From Klebsiella sp. BIGb0138 (lineage in GTDB: Bacteria; Pseudomonadota; Gammaproteobacteria; Enterobacterales; Enterobacteriaceae): 64,000 bases of DNA. This document shows, one piece after another, positions 7,933 through 18,473 of the stretch. A program made the position numbers and the translations under genes. Where the stretch lies: NCBI RefSeq assembly GCF_004342285.1, contig NZ_SMCV01000001.1, positions 186,001 through 250,000 on the forward strand. Reading direction: 5' to 3'. Positions within the stretch are counted from its first letter, which is position 1. Each line of letters begins with the position of its first letter. Under the pieces are notes generated by a model. That model saw only the letters and a program-made list of their open reading frames with translations. It was not told the DNA's origin and made no database searches.

Positions 7933-9144
7933 GTGAAGAACCGCACTCTTGGTAGTATTTTAATCGTGGCCGGAACCACAATTGGCGCAGGGATGTTGGC
8001 AATGCCTCTGGCATCGGCGGGCGTGGGTTTCGGCGTCACCTTGTGCTTGCTGATCGCGCTGTGGGCGCTGATGTGCTACACCGCATTATTACTGCTGGAG
8101 GTCTACCAGCACGTCCCGGCGGATATGGGACTCGGCTCGCTGGCGGCACGCTATCTTGGACGTTACGGGCAGTGGGTGACCGGTTTTTGCATGTTGTTCT
8201 TAATGTATGCGCTAACCGCCGCCTATATCAGCGGCGCGGGCGAGCTGCTGGCATCCAGCCTTAACCAGTGGCTGGGCTGGTCGCTTCCTCCCGCCGGCGG
8301 GGTGCTGCTGTTTACCGCCGTCGGTGGCGCGGTGGTCTGCCTCGGAACATCGCTGGTCGATCTGTTTAACCGCTTTTTATTTAGCGCCAAGATCATTTTT
8401 CTCGCCATAATGCTGGCGCTGCTGCTACCGCATATCCACCGGATCAATCTGCTGACGCTACCGCTCCAGCAGGGGCTGGCGCTGTCGGCCATCCCGGTGA
8501 TCTTCACCTCATTTGGCTTTCACGGCAGCGTGCCGAGCATCGTCAGCTACCTCAACGGCGATATTCGTAAACTGCGCCGGGTCTTTATCATCGGCAGTTT
8601 TATCCCGCTGGTGGCCTATATTTTCTGGCAGCTGGCGACCCTCGGCAGCATTGACTCCCCCGCGTTTACCGCCCTGCTGGCGAAAAACGCCGGCCTCAAC
8701 GGGCTGTTAGAGGCGCTGCGTGAAGTGGTGGCGTCACCGCACGTTGAACTGGCGGTACACCTGTTTGCCGACCTCGCCCTGGCGACTTCATTCCTCGGCG
8801 TGGCGCTGGGTCTGTTTGATTATCTGGCGGATTTGTTCCAGCGCAAAAATAGCCCCGGCGGCCGTCTGCAGAGTGGCGCCATCACCTTTCTGCCGCCGCT
8901 GGCGTTTGCCCTGTTCTATCCGCGCGGGTTCGTGATGGCGCTGGGCTATGCCGGCGTCGCGCTGGCGGTACTGGCGCTGATGCTGCCGTCGCTGCTGGTG
9001 ATGAAGAGCCGTGAGCAGCATCCGAAGGCGGCCTGGCGGGTTGCCGGAGGGACGCCGGCGCTGTGGCTGGTGCTGCTGTGCGGGATGGCGATTGTGGCGA
9101 TTCAGTTCAGTATCGTCGCGGGCCTTCTCCCGGCGGTCGGATAA
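7933..9144 (+). CDS. tyrP: TyrP, tyrosine-specific proton symporter
   Basis: This inner-membrane amino-acid permease of the aromatic amino-acid/HAAAP family has 11 expected helices. It is 403 aa from GTG 7933, which is exactly the E. coli length. The N-terminal KNRTLGS and the signature [15 protein letters not shown] are conserved. GTG is chosen because it matches the known N-terminus and has GAGAGAA 4 nt upstream. The reading frame extends 10 codons further back. It imports tyrosine with H+. Regulation by TyrR is supported by the two boxes upstream. Confidence 0.96.
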   Translation: MKNRTLGSILIVAGTTIGAGMLAMPLASAGVGFGVTLCLLIALWALMCYTALLLLEVYQHVPADMGLGSLAARYLGRYGQWVTGFCMLFLMYALTAAYISGAGELLASSLNQWLGWSLPPAGGVLLFTAVGGAVVCLGTSLVDLFNRFLFSAKIIFLAIMLALLLPHIHRINLLTLPLQQGLALSAIPVIFTSFGFHGSVPSIVSYLNGDIRKLRRVFIIGSFIPLVAYIFWQLATLGSIDSPAFTALLAKNAGLNGLLEALREVVASPHVELAVHLFADLALATSFLGVALGLFDYLADLFQRKNSPGGRLQSGAITFLPPLAFALFYPRGFVMALGYAGVALAVLALMLPSLLVMKSREQHPKAAWRVAGGTPALWLVLLCGMAIVAIQFSIVAGLLPAVG

Positions 9145-9264
9145 AAAGGTCAGGCTGCCGGATGCCGCCCGTAGAGCTGACCGCTTATCCCCGGGCTGTC
9201 ACGCTCCTGACATCGCCCGGCGTGCTAAAGGGATAATGATGAAGGCGATGAACGTCCCATTTAA

Positions 9265-9295
9265 AAAGGGCGCCACGATGGCCATGGCGCCCTTT
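9265..9295. terminator. Bidirectional terminator between tyrP and yecA
   Basis: An 11-bp stem AAAGGGCGCCA/TGGCGCCCTTT lies between convergent genes with A and T residues at both feet. Confidence 0.8.
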
Positions 9296-9356
9296 AACAC
9301 CCACTGCCGGCGTTAACCGAATCTTCACCGATCGGCGCTCGCCGGATAGCCGCTTT

Positions 9357-10025
9357 TTATTTTGCCAGGCAACACTGCTTATACTTCTTGCCGCTACCGC
9401 ACGGGCACGGATCGTTACGCCCGACCTTCGCTTCATTTCTGAAAGGCTGCTGCACCGTTTCTGGCTGAGCGTGCTCTGCCCAGTACTGGTATAAAGAAAG
9501 CGCCGCCGGAGTGATATTGTCCACGCTGGCGATAAACTCATCGACCGATAGCGCTTCAACCGCCGTAAACTGCGCTTCCGTGCCGTGCAGGGCAATATTG
9601 TCCAGCGCCGCCTGCTGCTCCGCCGGTAAAGCGGACCAGTCGCTGAGGCCGACGCCGCGCATATAGCCGAAGCACCACTCTTCAACGATAGTCAGCTCCT
9701 GACCTTCTTCTTCGCGCGTTCCGAACAGCGGCTCGAACTGGTCAGGATACTCCTCAAGACGCTCGGCGATATCGCTCATATGTTGCAGAGTGAGGTTAAC
9801 AAAGTGGTCACGCTCGCGATCGTTCGCCCAGCGCGGCACGTTGTCCGCCCCGCCCCAGATAGCCAGCAGCCACTGAGCCGGTTCAATCTCCTTCGGTCCG
9901 GAGAGGATTGCCGTCAGCAGGCCGTCAAGCTCTGAGACATCGAGGATGGCGCCATCGGTGGCGTATTTCGACAGGATATCGTCCAGCCATTCCAGTTCGC
10001 TTTCGTTCAGGGGTCCGGTTTTCAT
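9357..10025 (-). CDS. yecA: YecA, UPF0149 protein with C-terminal SEC-C zinc motif
   Basis: This 222-aa protein has an N-terminal UPF0149 domain (about 1-170) and ends in a SEC-C motif [18 protein letters not shown], a zinc-binding module shared with the SecA tail. In E. coli YecA is ribosome-associated or SecA-related in the literature, and its precise role is unsettled. The start at 10025 ([10 protein letters not shown]) matches the E. coli protein. The frame runs 21 codons further upstream. Confidence 0.93.
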   Translation of the reverse strand: MKTGPLNESELEWLDDILSKYATDGAILDVSELDGLLTAILSGPKEIEPAQWLLAIWGGADNVPRWANDRERDHFVNLTLQHMSDIAERLEEYPDQFEPLFGTREEEGQELTIVEEWCFGYMRGVGLSDWSALPAEQQAALDNIALHGTEAQFTAVEALSVDEFIASVDNITPAALSLYQYWAEHAQPETVQQPFRNEAKVGRNDPCPCGSGKKYKQCCLAK

Positions 10026-10110
10026 AAACAGGCTCGTCGTGGTAGAAAAATGGCGCATACAGTAGCGGAAATAGCGGCAGAAAACCACCCGGCGCCGTAC
10101 TCAGCGCGGG

Positions 10111-10671
10111 TTAAATGTCCTTAATGATGCTGGCGCGCATTGTTGCGTACTCGCTTTCGCTGATCGTCCCGTCATCAAACATTTTTTTCGCTTGCGTCAG
10201 GCGTTCTCTTACGTCGTCAGCCGAAGAGATCGGCGCGCTCTGGCCGCGTTCATTATCCTGCGGAACCTCACCAAAACGGTTAACACCATCAGTACCGCGG
10301 GCAAACAGCAGCCAGATGGACATCACCAGGATCGCAATGCCGCCCAGCGCGGTGACCCATATCCAGGCAGCGGCCGTACCGTCCTCAACGGTACCGATAA
10401 TCCCCATAAAACCGAGGAGTATGATGGCGTAAGGCGCCAACAGCCACCAGCCGGATTTATTCAGATCGTGCAGGCGGCGTACCGCCACCGCGATGCCGGG
10501 GATAATAACGATCAAGCCAAACAGCCCGCCAATCACCGGAATGAGCCCCAACACAATAGAAAGTACAAAGTTGGCGACGGTAAAAATAACATACTCGCTT
10601 CGCGCTGAACGACCGCGAAAAGTGGCATATTTACGAAAACAATTGCCGTAGCTTTCAAGCCATGTAGCCAT
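10111..10671 (-). CDS. DUF805 membrane protein with C-terminal SHOCT domain
   Basis: This 186-aa protein starts MATWLESYGNCF, with the DUF805 core FRGRSARSEY about residues 20-30 followed by about four transmembrane segments. A C-terminal cytoplasmic SHOCT-like short helix domain (about 150-186, LTQAKKMFDDGTISESEY) follows. Function is unknown; DUF805 proteins are common inner-membrane proteins of enterobacteria. ATG 10671 is preferred over 10683 because GAGGGA sits 5 nt upstream. It is separated from yecA by about 85 bp. Confidence 0.85.
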   Translation of the reverse strand: MATWLESYGNCFRKYATFRGRSARSEYVIFTVANFVLSIVLGLIPVIGGLFGLIVIIPGIAVAVRRLHDLNKSGWWLLAPYAIILLGFMGIIGTVEDGTAAAWIWVTALGGIAILVMSIWLLFARGTDGVNRFGEVPQDNERGQSAPISSADDVRERLTQAKKMFDDGTISESEYATMRASIIKDI

Positions 10672-10822
10672 AAGATCCCTCATTAAAATTATTTTTATTG
10701 CCGTAACGGCATGCCGTTCCCAAAGGATAATGTTCCGGCGAACCGGACGAGTATTTTACCGTAGTTTGCGGATTGTACGCCTGAGAAAATGAGGGGCACC
10801 GCGTGGAGATTGCGACCAGATA

Positions 10823-11764
10823 CTAGTCAGCCGGGCTGACAAATCGCCCTTGCGCGACGCTCGCCGCAGCGCTGTCGTAGATCCACGCGCGTAACGGATG
10901 CTGGCCTTTTGCCGCGTTGTAATCAACGCAAACCACGCTATCGCTCAATAGCTGCGGTTCGCCCGATAAGGTGTAATGCCCAACGACGACAGGGATACCG
11001 GCCATCGGCGGATAAGATTGCTCCAGCGGCAAATCCGGTATCCTGCTGACCATCTCCGGCTGCACCTGGGCGATCTGGCGATACGTTTTTGCCGCATTTA
11101 GCCACCAGCGCACGCGGATATGACGACGCTCAACGCCGGTTTTATCCTCGAAGCTAAAACCCGCGGGCAGTTGCAGCTCAGGCCCTTTCAGTATCGTCTC
11201 GATCGACCGGAACAGCTGATGCTGCTGATCAAAGGCATGAACCCAGCTCTCGGGCTTCAATCGATTCTGTTCATCCAGCCATGGACGCAGATGCGCAATG
11301 GCCTCCTCATCCCAGCAGGCATGCACCGCCCGGATATCGCCATAATCGACAAACAGGGGCAGCGACCTGAACCAGTCAATCCAGAAAGCATGCTGTCGAC
11401 TCCCTTCGCCGACGTCATCCAGAAAGGCCTGATGCTGACGCCGGTTATTCGCCGAATGCGGACGTAACGGCTGACGGCTCTCCGGATGGCGCATCGCCCA
11501 GCCAATTGCATTAAATTCATGATTACCCATCAGGCAAATTGCCCGGCCGGATACCACTTCCGCCCTCACCCGCTCAAGGACCGAGAGATGGTTAATCTCT
11601 GCCCCCTGCCGATTATCAATCAGATCGCCCACAAAGATCAGCGTACTGCGATCGCCATTTTCCTGAGAACGAAGATGGCCGAGCAGCGCTGCAAGCTTGC
11701 CCGACTGACCGTGGATATCGCCGATGAAGATTTTGCGTTTCTCCGGCTGGCCCATATGCGGCAT
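10823..11764 (-). CDS. Metallophosphoesterase (calcineurin-like)
   Basis: This 313-aa protein has the full metallophosphoesterase motif set: GDIHGQ (15-20), GDLIDN (46-51), GNHEF (80-84) and later histidines in VHACWD and VVGHYTLSG. These residues build a di-metal site for phosphoester hydrolysis. The closest known types are Ser/Thr protein phosphatases or Ap4A-type hydrolases, but the substrate cannot be assigned. AGAGG lies 5 nt before the ATG. It is not in an operon. Confidence 0.85.
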   Translation of the reverse strand: MPHMGQPEKRKIFIGDIHGQSGKLAALLGHLRSQENGDRSTLIFVGDLIDNRQGAEINHLSVLERVRAEVVSGRAICLMGNHEFNAIGWAMRHPESRQPLRPHSANNRRQHQAFLDDVGEGSRQHAFWIDWFRSLPLFVDYGDIRAVHACWDEEAIAHLRPWLDEQNRLKPESWVHAFDQQHQLFRSIETILKGPELQLPAGFSFEDKTGVERRHIRVRWWLNAAKTYRQIAQVQPEMVSRIPDLPLEQSYPPMAGIPVVVGHYTLSGEPQLLSDSVVCVDYNAAKGQHPLRAWIYDSAAASVAQGRFVSPAD

Positions 11765-11879
11765 CAGAACCTCTTTTTTACTGAGTCATTAACGTACTGA
11801 TGATAACAGCGTTAACCGGAGGTATGCCTGAGATTATCGGACCACATACAGGAAATTGGGGGAATGAATAAAAAAGAGG

Positions 11880-11911
11880 ACAAAAACAAAAAAACCACCC
11901 GTAGGTGGTTT
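11880..11911 (-). terminator. Terminator of the leuZ-cysT-glyW tRNA operon
   Basis: On the minus strand the stem AAACCACC/GGTGGTTT with loop TACG is followed by TTTTTTGTTTTTG. It lies 43 bp after the last tRNA. Confidence 0.88.
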
Positions 11912-11953
11912 CACGACACTGCTTATTGCTTTGATTATTCTGCATCATCCCAA

Positions 11954-12040
11954 TGGTACCCGGAGTGGGACTTGAACCCACACAGCGCGAACGCCGAGGG
12001 ATTTTAAATCCCTTGTGTCTACCGATTCCACCATCCGGGC
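11954..12040 (-). tRNA. leuZ: tRNA-Leu (anticodon TAA), leuZ
   Basis: This is an 87-nt class II tRNA with a long variable arm, anticodon TAA (12006-12004), T-loop GGTTCAAGTCC and an encoded CCA end. It is the third gene of the minus-strand tRNA operon, as in E. coli. Confidence 0.97.
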
Positions 12041-12053
12041 TCGGGATGTAAAG

Positions 12054-12127
12054 TGGAGGCGCGTTCCGGAGTCGAACCGGACTAGACGGATTTGCAATCC
12101 GCTACATAACCGCTTTGCTAACGCGCC
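12054..12127 (-). tRNA. cysT: tRNA-Cys (anticodon GCA), cysT
   Basis: This is a 74-nt cloverleaf with acceptor GGCGCGT/ACGCGCC, anticodon GCA and an encoded CCA. It lies 13 bp upstream of leuZ. Confidence 0.97.
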
Positions 12128-12167
12128 TTAATGCCTGAACACCCGCAATTGCCGATGTTTTTTAAAC

Positions 12168-12243
<76 letters not shown>

Positions 12244-12395
12244 ATTATCAATGCTAATTTGCTAATCACTTGATTTTGTTATCGTCTGGCAAGCCGTGCC
12301 GCCGTTCGATGCGTTGCATTCTACTTACCTGGCGCAATGAGTCAACGATATTTTTTAAATCCTTGTGTCGTTTGCTGAAATTTGCGCCGAAACGA

Positions 12396-12944
12396 TCACT
12401 GATCAAGCAAATCCCCGCGCGCGGCGTTCAAATATTGCAGCATGGACCACAGCGTCAGCACCGCTGCGACGAGGAACAGCGCGATCCCCGCCCACTCGAC
12501 CCAGGCATTAGGCCGCCACAGCATCCACACCAGCGCCGTCATCTGCGCGGTGGTTTTGACTTTACCAATCCACGATACCGCCACGCTGCTGCGTTTACCC
12601 AGTTCGGCCATCCATTCACGCAGTGCGGAAATAATGATCTCGCGCGCAATCATCGTCGCCGCCGGCAAGGTCACCCACCAGGTGTGATAGTGCTCAACCA
12701 CCAGCACCATCGCAATCGCCACCATCACTTTGTCGGCAACCGGGTCGAGAAAAGCGCCGAAACGCGTACTCTGATTCCAGCGGCGCGCCAGATACCCGTC
12801 AAACCAGTCGGTCACGGCGGCGACAAAAAAGATCAGCGCGCAAGCAAAAGGCGCCCAGACAAACGGGAGGTAAAACGCCAGCACAAAAAACGGTATCAGG
12901 ATGACGCGAAACAGGGTAAGCAATGTAGGGATATTAAATTGCAT
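12396..12944 (-). CDS. pgsA: PgsA, CDP-diacylglycerol--glycerol-3-phosphate 3-phosphatidyltransferase
   Basis: This 182-aa inner-membrane enzyme makes phosphatidylglycerol phosphate, the committed step to PG and cardiolipin. The CDP-alcohol phosphotransferase motif is complete: [11 protein letters not shown] followed by [10 protein letters not shown] (Asp residues about 46, 49, 67 and 71). It has about 4-6 hydrophobic helices. It lies 57 bp downstream of uvrC on the same strand and upstream of the tRNA operon, as in E. coli. Confidence 0.97.
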   Translation of the reverse strand: MQFNIPTLLTLFRVILIPFFVLAFYLPFVWAPFACALIFFVAAVTDWFDGYLARRWNQSTRFGAFLDPVADKVMVAIAMVLVVEHYHTWWVTLPAATMIAREIIISALREWMAELGKRSSVAVSWIGKVKTTAQMTALVWMLWRPNAWVEWAGIALFLVAAVLTLWSMLQYLNAARGDLLDQ

Positions 12945-13001
12945 AGTGACAGGTAACTATCTGTTAGAAGTAAAAATTAGCCCTATGTTGCTACAGAGCC
13001 C

Positions 13002-14834
13002 CTAATGTTTCAACGAGTAGAAGATCTTTTCTGCCAGACCGTGAGATATACCCGGTACTTTAGCGATATCCTCGACGCTGGCCTTCTGTAACCCCTGCAG
13101 ACCCCCCATATACTTCAGCAGCATCTGACGGCGTTTTGGCCCTACCCCTTCGATAGTTTCCAGCGTACTGGTGCTTTTCACTTTAGCCCGTTTTTTACGG
13201 TGCCCGGCGATGGCATGGTCGTGCGACTCATCGCGAATATGCTGAATGACGTGCAGAGCAGGCGAATCCGGCGGCAGGTTAAAGCCTTCGCCTTCTGGTT
13301 CAAAGAATAACGTTTCCAGCCCGGCTTTACGATCGCTACCTTTTGCCACCCCCAATAAGAGAGGATGATGTTTGTCCCACGGTACATCCAGCTCGGCAAA
13401 GACGGTTTTCGCCTGCCCAAGCTGGCCTTTACCGCCGTCTATCAGGATAACATCGGGAATCTTGTTCTCTTCTATGGCCTTGCCGTAGCGGCGGCGCAGA
13501 ACCTGGTTCATCGCCGCATAATCATCTCCCGGGGTAATTCCGCTAATATTGTAGCGCCGATACTCCGCGCGCAGCGGCCCGTTGCTGTCGAACACCACGC
13601 AGGAAGCCACCGTCTGTTCGCCCATGGTATGGCTGATATCAAAGCATTCCATGCGCTTCACGGCCGGCAGCTTGACCAAGGTCGCCAGCGCCTGCAGGCG
13701 TTGATGAATCGTCGATTGCTGAGAAAGTTTCGTGGTCAGCGCCGTCGCGGCGTTGGTTCGCGCCAGTTTCAGATAGCGGGCGCGATCGCCTCGCGGCTTA
13801 GTCTGGACGTTCACCCGCCGTCCCGCCAGCCCGGAGAGAGAGTCCGCCAGCAGGGTTTTATCGCCAAGATTAAAGTCGAGCAGAATCTCACCCGGTAAGG
13901 TGCGCATCTGGCTCCCCTGCAGGTAGAACTGACCGACGAAGGTTTCCACCACTTCACCCAGCTCGGTACCGCCTGGCACCCTGGGAAAATAACTGCGGCT
14001 GCCCAACACTTTTCCCTGGCGGATAAACAGCACGTGGACGCAGGCCATACCCGAATCGAACGCCACGCCAATCACATCCAGGTCATCGCCGGTATTGGAG
14101 ACAAACTGTTTCTCAGTCACCCGACGGACGGCCTGAATCTGATCGCGAATACGCGCGGCCTCTTCAAACTCCAGCGCCTGGCTGGCCTTCTCCATCCGCG
14201 CAATCAGCTGCGTCAGCACCTGATCGTCTTTCCCGGCGAGAAAAAGGCGCACGTATTCCACCTGCTGCGCATACTCTTCTTCGCTCACCAGCCCGGCGAC
14301 ACAGGGGCCCAGGCAGCGGCCAATCTGGTACTGCAGGCACGGACGCGAACGGTTGCGGTATACGCTGTTCTCGCACTGGCGGATGGGGAAGATTTTTTGC
14401 AACAGAGCGAGCGTCTCGCGCACCGCGTAGCCATTGGGGAAAGGACCGAAATACTCGCCCCTGGCGTGTTTCGCCCCGCGATGCGTCGCCAGACGCGGAT
14501 GAGGATCGCCGCTAAGGAAAATGAAGGGATAGGATTTATCATCGCGCAACAGCACGTTATAGCGCGGCTGATACAGCTTGATGTAGTTGTGCTCAAGCAG
14601 CAACGCTTCCGTTTCCGTATGGGTCACGGTCACGTCGATTTGCGCAATCAGCGCCACCAGCGCTTCCGTTTTACGCGAAGCCAGGTTGCTCCGAAAATAG
14701 CTGCTCAGCCGTTTTTTCAGATCTTTTGCTTTACCGACATAGATGACGGTGCCACCAGCATCATACATCCGGTAAACGCCCGGCTGGCTGGTAACCGTCT
14801 TCAGGAAGGCTTTTGCGTCAAAAACATCACTCAC
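13002..14834 (-). CDS. uvrC: UvrC, excinuclease ABC subunit C
   Basis: This 610-aa protein from GTG 14834 has the E. coli length and N-terminus. Domains are GIY-YIG nuclease (about 14-95) for the 3' incision, a Cys cluster around [13 protein letters not shown], a UVR motif ([11 protein letters not shown]) that binds UvrB, an RNase H-like nuclease (about 380-540) for the 5' incision and tandem HhH motifs (about 555-610). It acts in nucleotide excision repair. GTG is chosen over an ATG 27 bp upstream because it overlaps the uvrY stop codon by 4 nt, the classical coupled arrangement. Confidence 0.97.
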   Translation of the reverse strand: MSDVFDAKAFLKTVTSQPGVYRMYDAGGTVIYVGKAKDLKKRLSSYFRSNLASRKTEALVALIAQIDVTVTHTETEALLLEHNYIKLYQPRYNVLLRDDKSYPFIFLSGDPHPRLATHRGAKHARGEYFGPFPNGYAVRETLALLQKIFPIRQCENSVYRNRSRPCLQYQIGRCLGPCVAGLVSEEEYAQQVEYVRLFLAGKDDQVLTQLIARMEKASQALEFEEAARIRDQIQAVRRVTEKQFVSNTGDDLDVIGVAFDSGMACVHVLFIRQGKVLGSRSYFPRVPGGTELGEVVETFVGQFYLQGSQMRTLPGEILLDFNLGDKTLLADSLSGLAGRRVNVQTKPRGDRARYLKLARTNAATALTTKLSQQSTIHQRLQALATLVKLPAVKRMECFDISHTMGEQTVASCVVFDSNGPLRAEYRRYNISGITPGDDYAAMNQVLRRRYGKAIEENKIPDVILIDGGKGQLGQAKTVFAELDVPWDKHHPLLLGVAKGSDRKAGLETLFFEPEGEGFNLPPDSPALHVIQHIRDESHDHAIAGHRKKRAKVKSTSTLETIEGVGPKRRQMLLKYMGGLQGLQKASVEDIAKVPGISHGLAEKIFYSLKH

Positions 14835-15487
14835 TGACTTGCTAACGACTCCGCATTGCACAGACCATGACGAATTGCCAGGTGGGTCAGCTCAACGTCA
14901 CCGTGGATGTTTAATTTACTGAACATCCGGTAACGATAGCTGTTCACGGTTTTAGGACTCAGATTTAACTGCTCTGAGATCTCATTCACCTTCTGACCTT
15001 TAGTGATCATCAGCATAATCTGCAATTCGCGTTCAGACAAACTGGCAAACGGCGATTCCGTCTTTTCCGGTTCAATCTGACTTAGCGCCATTTGCTGGGC
15101 GATGTCAGAAGCGATATAGCGCTGACCGGACGCAACGCAGCGAATGGCATTCACCACCTCCTGCGGCGCAGCACCTTTACTCAGGTAGCCGGCGGCACCC
15201 GCCTGCATGACTTTCGCAGGCAGAGGATTTTCAGTATGCACGGTGAGCATAATGACTTTGGTATCGACGATAGCGCGCGCAATCTTACGCGTGGCCTCCA
15301 GACCGCCGATCCCCGGCATGTTCATGTCCATCAGGACAACGTCGACGGGGTTGGCGCGACACCATTTCACGGCATCCTCGCCGCAGCAGGATTCACCGAC
15401 AACTTTAATCCCTTTTATATCTTCCAGAATGCGTCGTATCCCTGCGCGCACTAGCTCGTGGTCATCAACAAGAAGGACGTTGATCAA
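14831..15487 (-). CDS. uvrY: UvrY, response regulator of the BarA-UvrY system
   Basis: This 218-aa FixJ/NarL-type regulator has a receiver domain (about 1-120) with phosphoacceptor D54, acidic pocket D8/D9 and a Lys around 105. A LuxR-type HTH follows (about 145-205, [12 protein letters not shown]). The partner kinase BarA is encoded elsewhere. UvrY activates the csrB/csrC sRNA genes and so relieves CsrA. It is translationally coupled to uvrC. Confidence 0.97.
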   Translation of the reverse strand: MINVLLVDDHELVRAGIRRILEDIKGIKVVGESCCGEDAVKWCRANPVDVVLMDMNMPGIGGLEATRKIARAIVDTKVIMLTVHTENPLPAKVMQAGAAGYLSKGAAPQEVVNAIRCVASGQRYIASDIAQQMALSQIEPEKTESPFASLSERELQIMLMITKGQKVNEISEQLNLSPKTVNSYRYRMFSKLNIHGDVELTHLAIRHGLCNAESLASQ

Positions 15488-15951
15488 AGGAATAATCTCC
15501 AGAATTAGGGATAACGCTACTGATAGCTTATCTCACACATATTACCGGGTTTTCTCGTCACTTTAAAAGCCAAAAGAATGTCCGACGGAAAGTTTCTTCC
15601 CGCGGCATGGCAATTTGTTTGCACAGTGAGTGGAAACTTATACATAACAGTGAGTTGTATTACGCTTCAATTTTAACATTTCCCCTACAAAAAACGTCTT
15701 TGCCATCAGGCACGATCGTGAAGATAAATACGAAACAAAATATGTAACAATAATTAACGTTGAAAACCTCCCGGGCACAAATTAACGGCCGCGGCGGCGA
15801 AGAGTACGTATTATTCAGTCAATTAAACCACCCGCAGCTCTGATGAGAGAACAGAAATCACGCGCTCCTTTTTTTTCCGCAGCTTGTGGTATACTGCGCC
15901 GCCTTAACATTTAGTATTGCGCAAAAGCGCCGATAGCAAACGAGGATATCG
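15488..15951. other. uvrY/yecF divergent intergenic region
   Basis: This 464-bp region has no gene I can support. It must carry the uvrY promoter on the minus strand and the yecF promoter on the plus strand. TTGTGG and TATACT (15883-15896) resemble -35/-10 elements for yecF, but with a spacing too short to be certain. Confidence 0.4.
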
Positions 15952-16176
15952 ATGAGCACTCCAGATTTTTCCACTGCAGAAAATAATCAAGAACTGGCGC
16001 AGGAAGTAACCTGCCTGAAAACGCTGCTGACGCTGATGCTCCAGGCAATGGGCCAGGCTGATGCAGGTCGGGTGATTATTAAAATGGAAAAACAGATCAC
16101 GCAGATGGAAGATGAGGCTCAGGCTGCCGTATTCTCCAGCACGGTTAAGCAAATTAAACAAGCTTACCGCCAGTAA
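15952..16176 (+). CDS. yecF: YecF, DUF2594 protein
   Basis: This 74-aa protein is almost identical to E. coli YecF (start [16 protein letters not shown], end [10 protein letters not shown]). It is helical and soluble with unknown function. In E. coli the gene lies between uvrY and sdiA, as here. A GAGG ribosome site lies 6-7 nt upstream. Confidence 0.93.
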   Translation: MSTPDFSTAENNQELAQEVTCLKTLLTLMLQAMGQADAGRVIIKMEKQITQMEDEAQAAVFSSTVKQIKQAYRQ

Positions 16177-16182
16177 CAGTAA

Positions 16183-16211
16183 ACCGGCTGTGAGCGTCGC
16201 TGACAGCCGGT
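16183..16211. terminator. Hairpin between yecF and sdiA
   Basis: A 9-bp stem ACCGGCTGT/ACAGCCGGT with an 11-nt loop lies between convergent genes. Confidence 0.6.
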
Positions 16212-16243
16212 CCCACGTCTGACACGCAGAACACTTTACTCGC

Positions 16244-16966
16244 TCAAATTAACCCTGTCGCCACCGCGTAACAGGCGATTTGCGTTTTATTCGGCGCATT
16301 AAATTTTCGCTGCATATTCTTTTGATGAAAATTAACGGTATTTTCTGAGATAGAGAGAATAATCGCCACTTCCGCCGAGGTCTTCCCTTCCGCCGTCCAT
16401 TTCAATATTTCCAGCTCACGGCGACTAAACTTCATTTCCGGCGGCATCACCATCGCGTCTTCCAGGCGCAATAAAGTCAGCAGGCTAAGTTCGGTCAGCG
16501 TTCTTAAACGCATCTCCTGTTCATCTTCATGATAGGGGCCCGCGCTGCGGCTCTCACCGGAAACGGAGAGAAAGCCCTGAGCATGATTCGGTAAGGTCAG
16601 ACACTGGGTCACGCCCTTCAACAGCCCGTGATCGCGCGCTCCGGCCCACAATTCCGGCGTATCGCGGAACAGGCCGTCATTCCACGGCAGGTGGCCGCGC
16701 AGGAAATTTTCCACGCGCAAGACCGGGTCGATCGCAAAATAATTCTCAGTTTGATAGTGCGACATCCATGCCTGCGGATAGGTCGATTGCAGCGTTATCC
16801 GCGGCCGGGTAAACGGCACCGGATGGCGTACGCAAAGCGCAAAGTAGTCATATTCCAGTTCTTCCGTTTGCTGCTGCAGAAGATTATAAACCTCTCCTCC
16901 TGCCGAGACTGACTGAAATTGTTGCAGCATTTCCCGCCGCCAGCTGAAAAAATCATTGTCCCTCAT
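16244..16966 (-). CDS. sdiA: SdiA, LuxR-type acyl-homoserine-lactone receptor
   Basis: This 240-aa transcription factor has an N-terminal autoinducer-binding domain (about 1-170) and a C-terminal LuxR HTH (about 175-240, FSRRELEILKWTAEGKTSAEVA). It is a solo receptor: no luxI homologue is seen nearby, so it senses AHLs made by other species. The start MRDNDFFSWRR at 16966 matches E. coli, and the frame extends 33 codons upstream without a ribosome site. In E. coli SdiA affects ftsQAZ, acid resistance and adhesion genes. Here it is divergent from an unusual CoA-transferase gene. Confidence 0.95.
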   Translation of the reverse strand: MRDNDFFSWRREMLQQFQSVSAGGEVYNLLQQQTEELEYDYFALCVRHPVPFTRPRITLQSTYPQAWMSHYQTENYFAIDPVLRVENFLRGHLPWNDGLFRDTPELWAGARDHGLLKGVTQCLTLPNHAQGFLSVSGESRSAGPYHEDEQEMRLRTLTELSLLTLLRLEDAMVMPPEMKFSRRELEILKWTAEGKTSAEVAIILSISENTVNFHQKNMQRKFNAPNKTQIACYAVATGLI

Positions 16967-17111
16967 AACCGACCAAATAACCCCTGAGTAATAATCATTA
17001 TTAGAAATACAGAAAACTAACACATAAATCTTATTTATATGTATAAAATATCGTATACATCGCACTTATTAGACCGTTACTGACGCTATTCACCGCTGAC
17101 AGGAGAAGAGT

Positions 17112-18470
17112 ATGTCGCCCCCGCTATCGTTGCCGCCGATATATTGCCAGTTGTGGAGCGCCTTTAGCGCCCACCCTGCTCCGGCTATCGAATTCACCCA
17201 GCAGGGAGCGCTGCCCTCCTGTTTTGCGGTCACCGATTTTGCCGCCGCCTCGCTCGGCGTGATGGCCGGACAGCTGGCGCAGCTTATCGGCAGCACCCGG
17301 ACGCCATGTATCGATCGGCGTCTCGCCGCTTTTTGGTTCAACCACAGTCTGCGGCCGATCAATCGCCTTCCCCGTCCGCTTTGGGATCCGCTGGCGGGTG
17401 ATTATCCGACGCAGGAGGGGTGGATCCGTTTGCATACCAATGCGCCCCATCATCGACGGGCCATGGCTCGGGTGTTAGGCAACCATGAAAGCCGCGAGAC
17501 GTTGGCGTCAGAGGTCCGCCGGTGGCGAGCCGAAGCTCTTGAGCAAGCCATCGTGGAGGCAGGAGGCTGCGCGGCGGCCATGCGCAGCGCACAGCGCTGG
17601 CTGGAACACCCGCAAGGACGGGCGGTCAGCCAGGAGCCGCTGCTGATCGAGGAGCCTCTCCCTACGGACCCGGCGGTTAGCTGGCCTTTGCCGGGTAGCA
17701 GACCGCTGCTCGGCATGCGGGTTCTCGACTTAACGCGAATTATTGCCGGCCCGGTGGCGACACGTCTGCTGGCCGGCCTCGGCGCCGAGGTGCTGCGTAT
17801 CGATCCGCCAGACTGGCATGAACCGACGCTGGAAGAAGAGATCGCCCTCGGCAAGCGCTGCGCGCGGTTGAATATAAAATCGCCAATCGATAAGCAGCGT
17901 TTAATAGATTTACTCTGTCAAGCCGATGTGATTGTGCATGGCTATCGCGCCGATGCCCTGGATGCGCTGGGGTTCGATAGCCAGACGCGGGTCAGTCTCA
18001 GACCGGGCCTGATCGATGTCTCGCTCAATGCCTGGGGCTGGAGCGGGCCGTGGCGTAACCGCCGCGGCTTTGACAGTCTGGTCCAGATGGCCTGCGGCAT
18101 TACCGCCGCCGGTCAGGCGTGGCGTCAGGCCGACAAACCGGTGCCGCTACCGGTTCAGGCCTTAGATCATGGGACCGGCTATTTAATGGCGGCGGCGGTA
18201 CTCAAAGGCCTTTATCAGCGCCTCGCTCACGGCGAAGGTTATCGCGCCCGCTTATCACTGGCGCGGGTGGCGGCCTTTTTAATGCAGTGGCCAACGCCGG
18301 ATCCCGCTGCGCCTTTCGCCGCGCCGCGATCGGCAGATTATCAGCCAGCGCTGGAGTGGTCAGCCTTCGGCCTCGGCGAGCGCCTGCGTTTCCCGTTGCA
18401 ACTGCCGGGGACGCCGGTGGTGTGGTCGCGGCCGCCCTCGCCGCTGGGGACGGCCGCAGCTGGCTGGTAA
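17112..18470 (+). CDS. CoA-transferase family III (CaiB/BaiF-like) with N-terminal extension
   Basis: This 452-aa protein has the class III CoA-transferase core at about 200-400, with the signature DLTRIIAGPVATRLLAGLGAE and, later, GFDSLVQMACGI, whose Asp aligns with the catalytic Asp of formyl-CoA transferase. About 195 residues precede the core and are not part of the usual domain order. They may be a diverged second copy of the fold, since the family is normally an interlocked dimer of about 400-aa chains. AGGAG lies 7 nt before the ATG. It is divergent from sdiA with 145 bp between and convergent with tcyN with a 3-bp gap. It is absent from the E. coli locus. Acid substrate and partner genes are unknown. 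Confidence 0.8.
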   Translation: MSPPLSLPPIYCQLWSAFSAHPAPAIEFTQQGALPSCFAVTDFAAASLGVMAGQLAQLIGSTRTPCIDRRLAAFWFNHSLRPINRLPRPLWDPLAGDYPTQEGWIRLHTNAPHHRRAMARVLGNHESRETLASEVRRWRAEALEQAIVEAGGCAAAMRSAQRWLEHPQGRAVSQEPLLIEEPLPTDPAVSWPLPGSRPLLGMRVLDLTRIIAGPVATRLLAGLGAEVLRIDPPDWHEPTLEEEIALGKRCARLNIKSPIDKQRLIDLLCQADVIVHGYRADALDALGFDSQTRVSLRPGLIDVSLNAWGWSGPWRNRRGFDSLVQMACGITAAGQAWRQADKPVPLPVQALDHGTGYLMAAAVLKGLYQRLAHGEGYRARLSLARVAAFLMQWPTPDPAAPFAAPRSADYQPALEWSAFGLGERLRFPLQLPGTPVVWSRPPSPLGTAAAGW

Positions 18471-18473
18471 TGA

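Noticed and set aside
12270..12956. 228-codon frame on the plus strand across pgsA and its upstream region
   Set aside because: It is an antisense shadow of pgsA with an Arg/His-rich composition and no similarity to known proteins.
14034..14837. 267-codon frame opposite uvrC
   Set aside because: It is antisense to a conserved essential-type repair gene and has no independent start signal.
16967..17111. lux-box-like sequence between sdiA and the CoA-transferase gene
   Set aside because: Short palindromic pieces are present but none fits a lux box well enough to report as a site.
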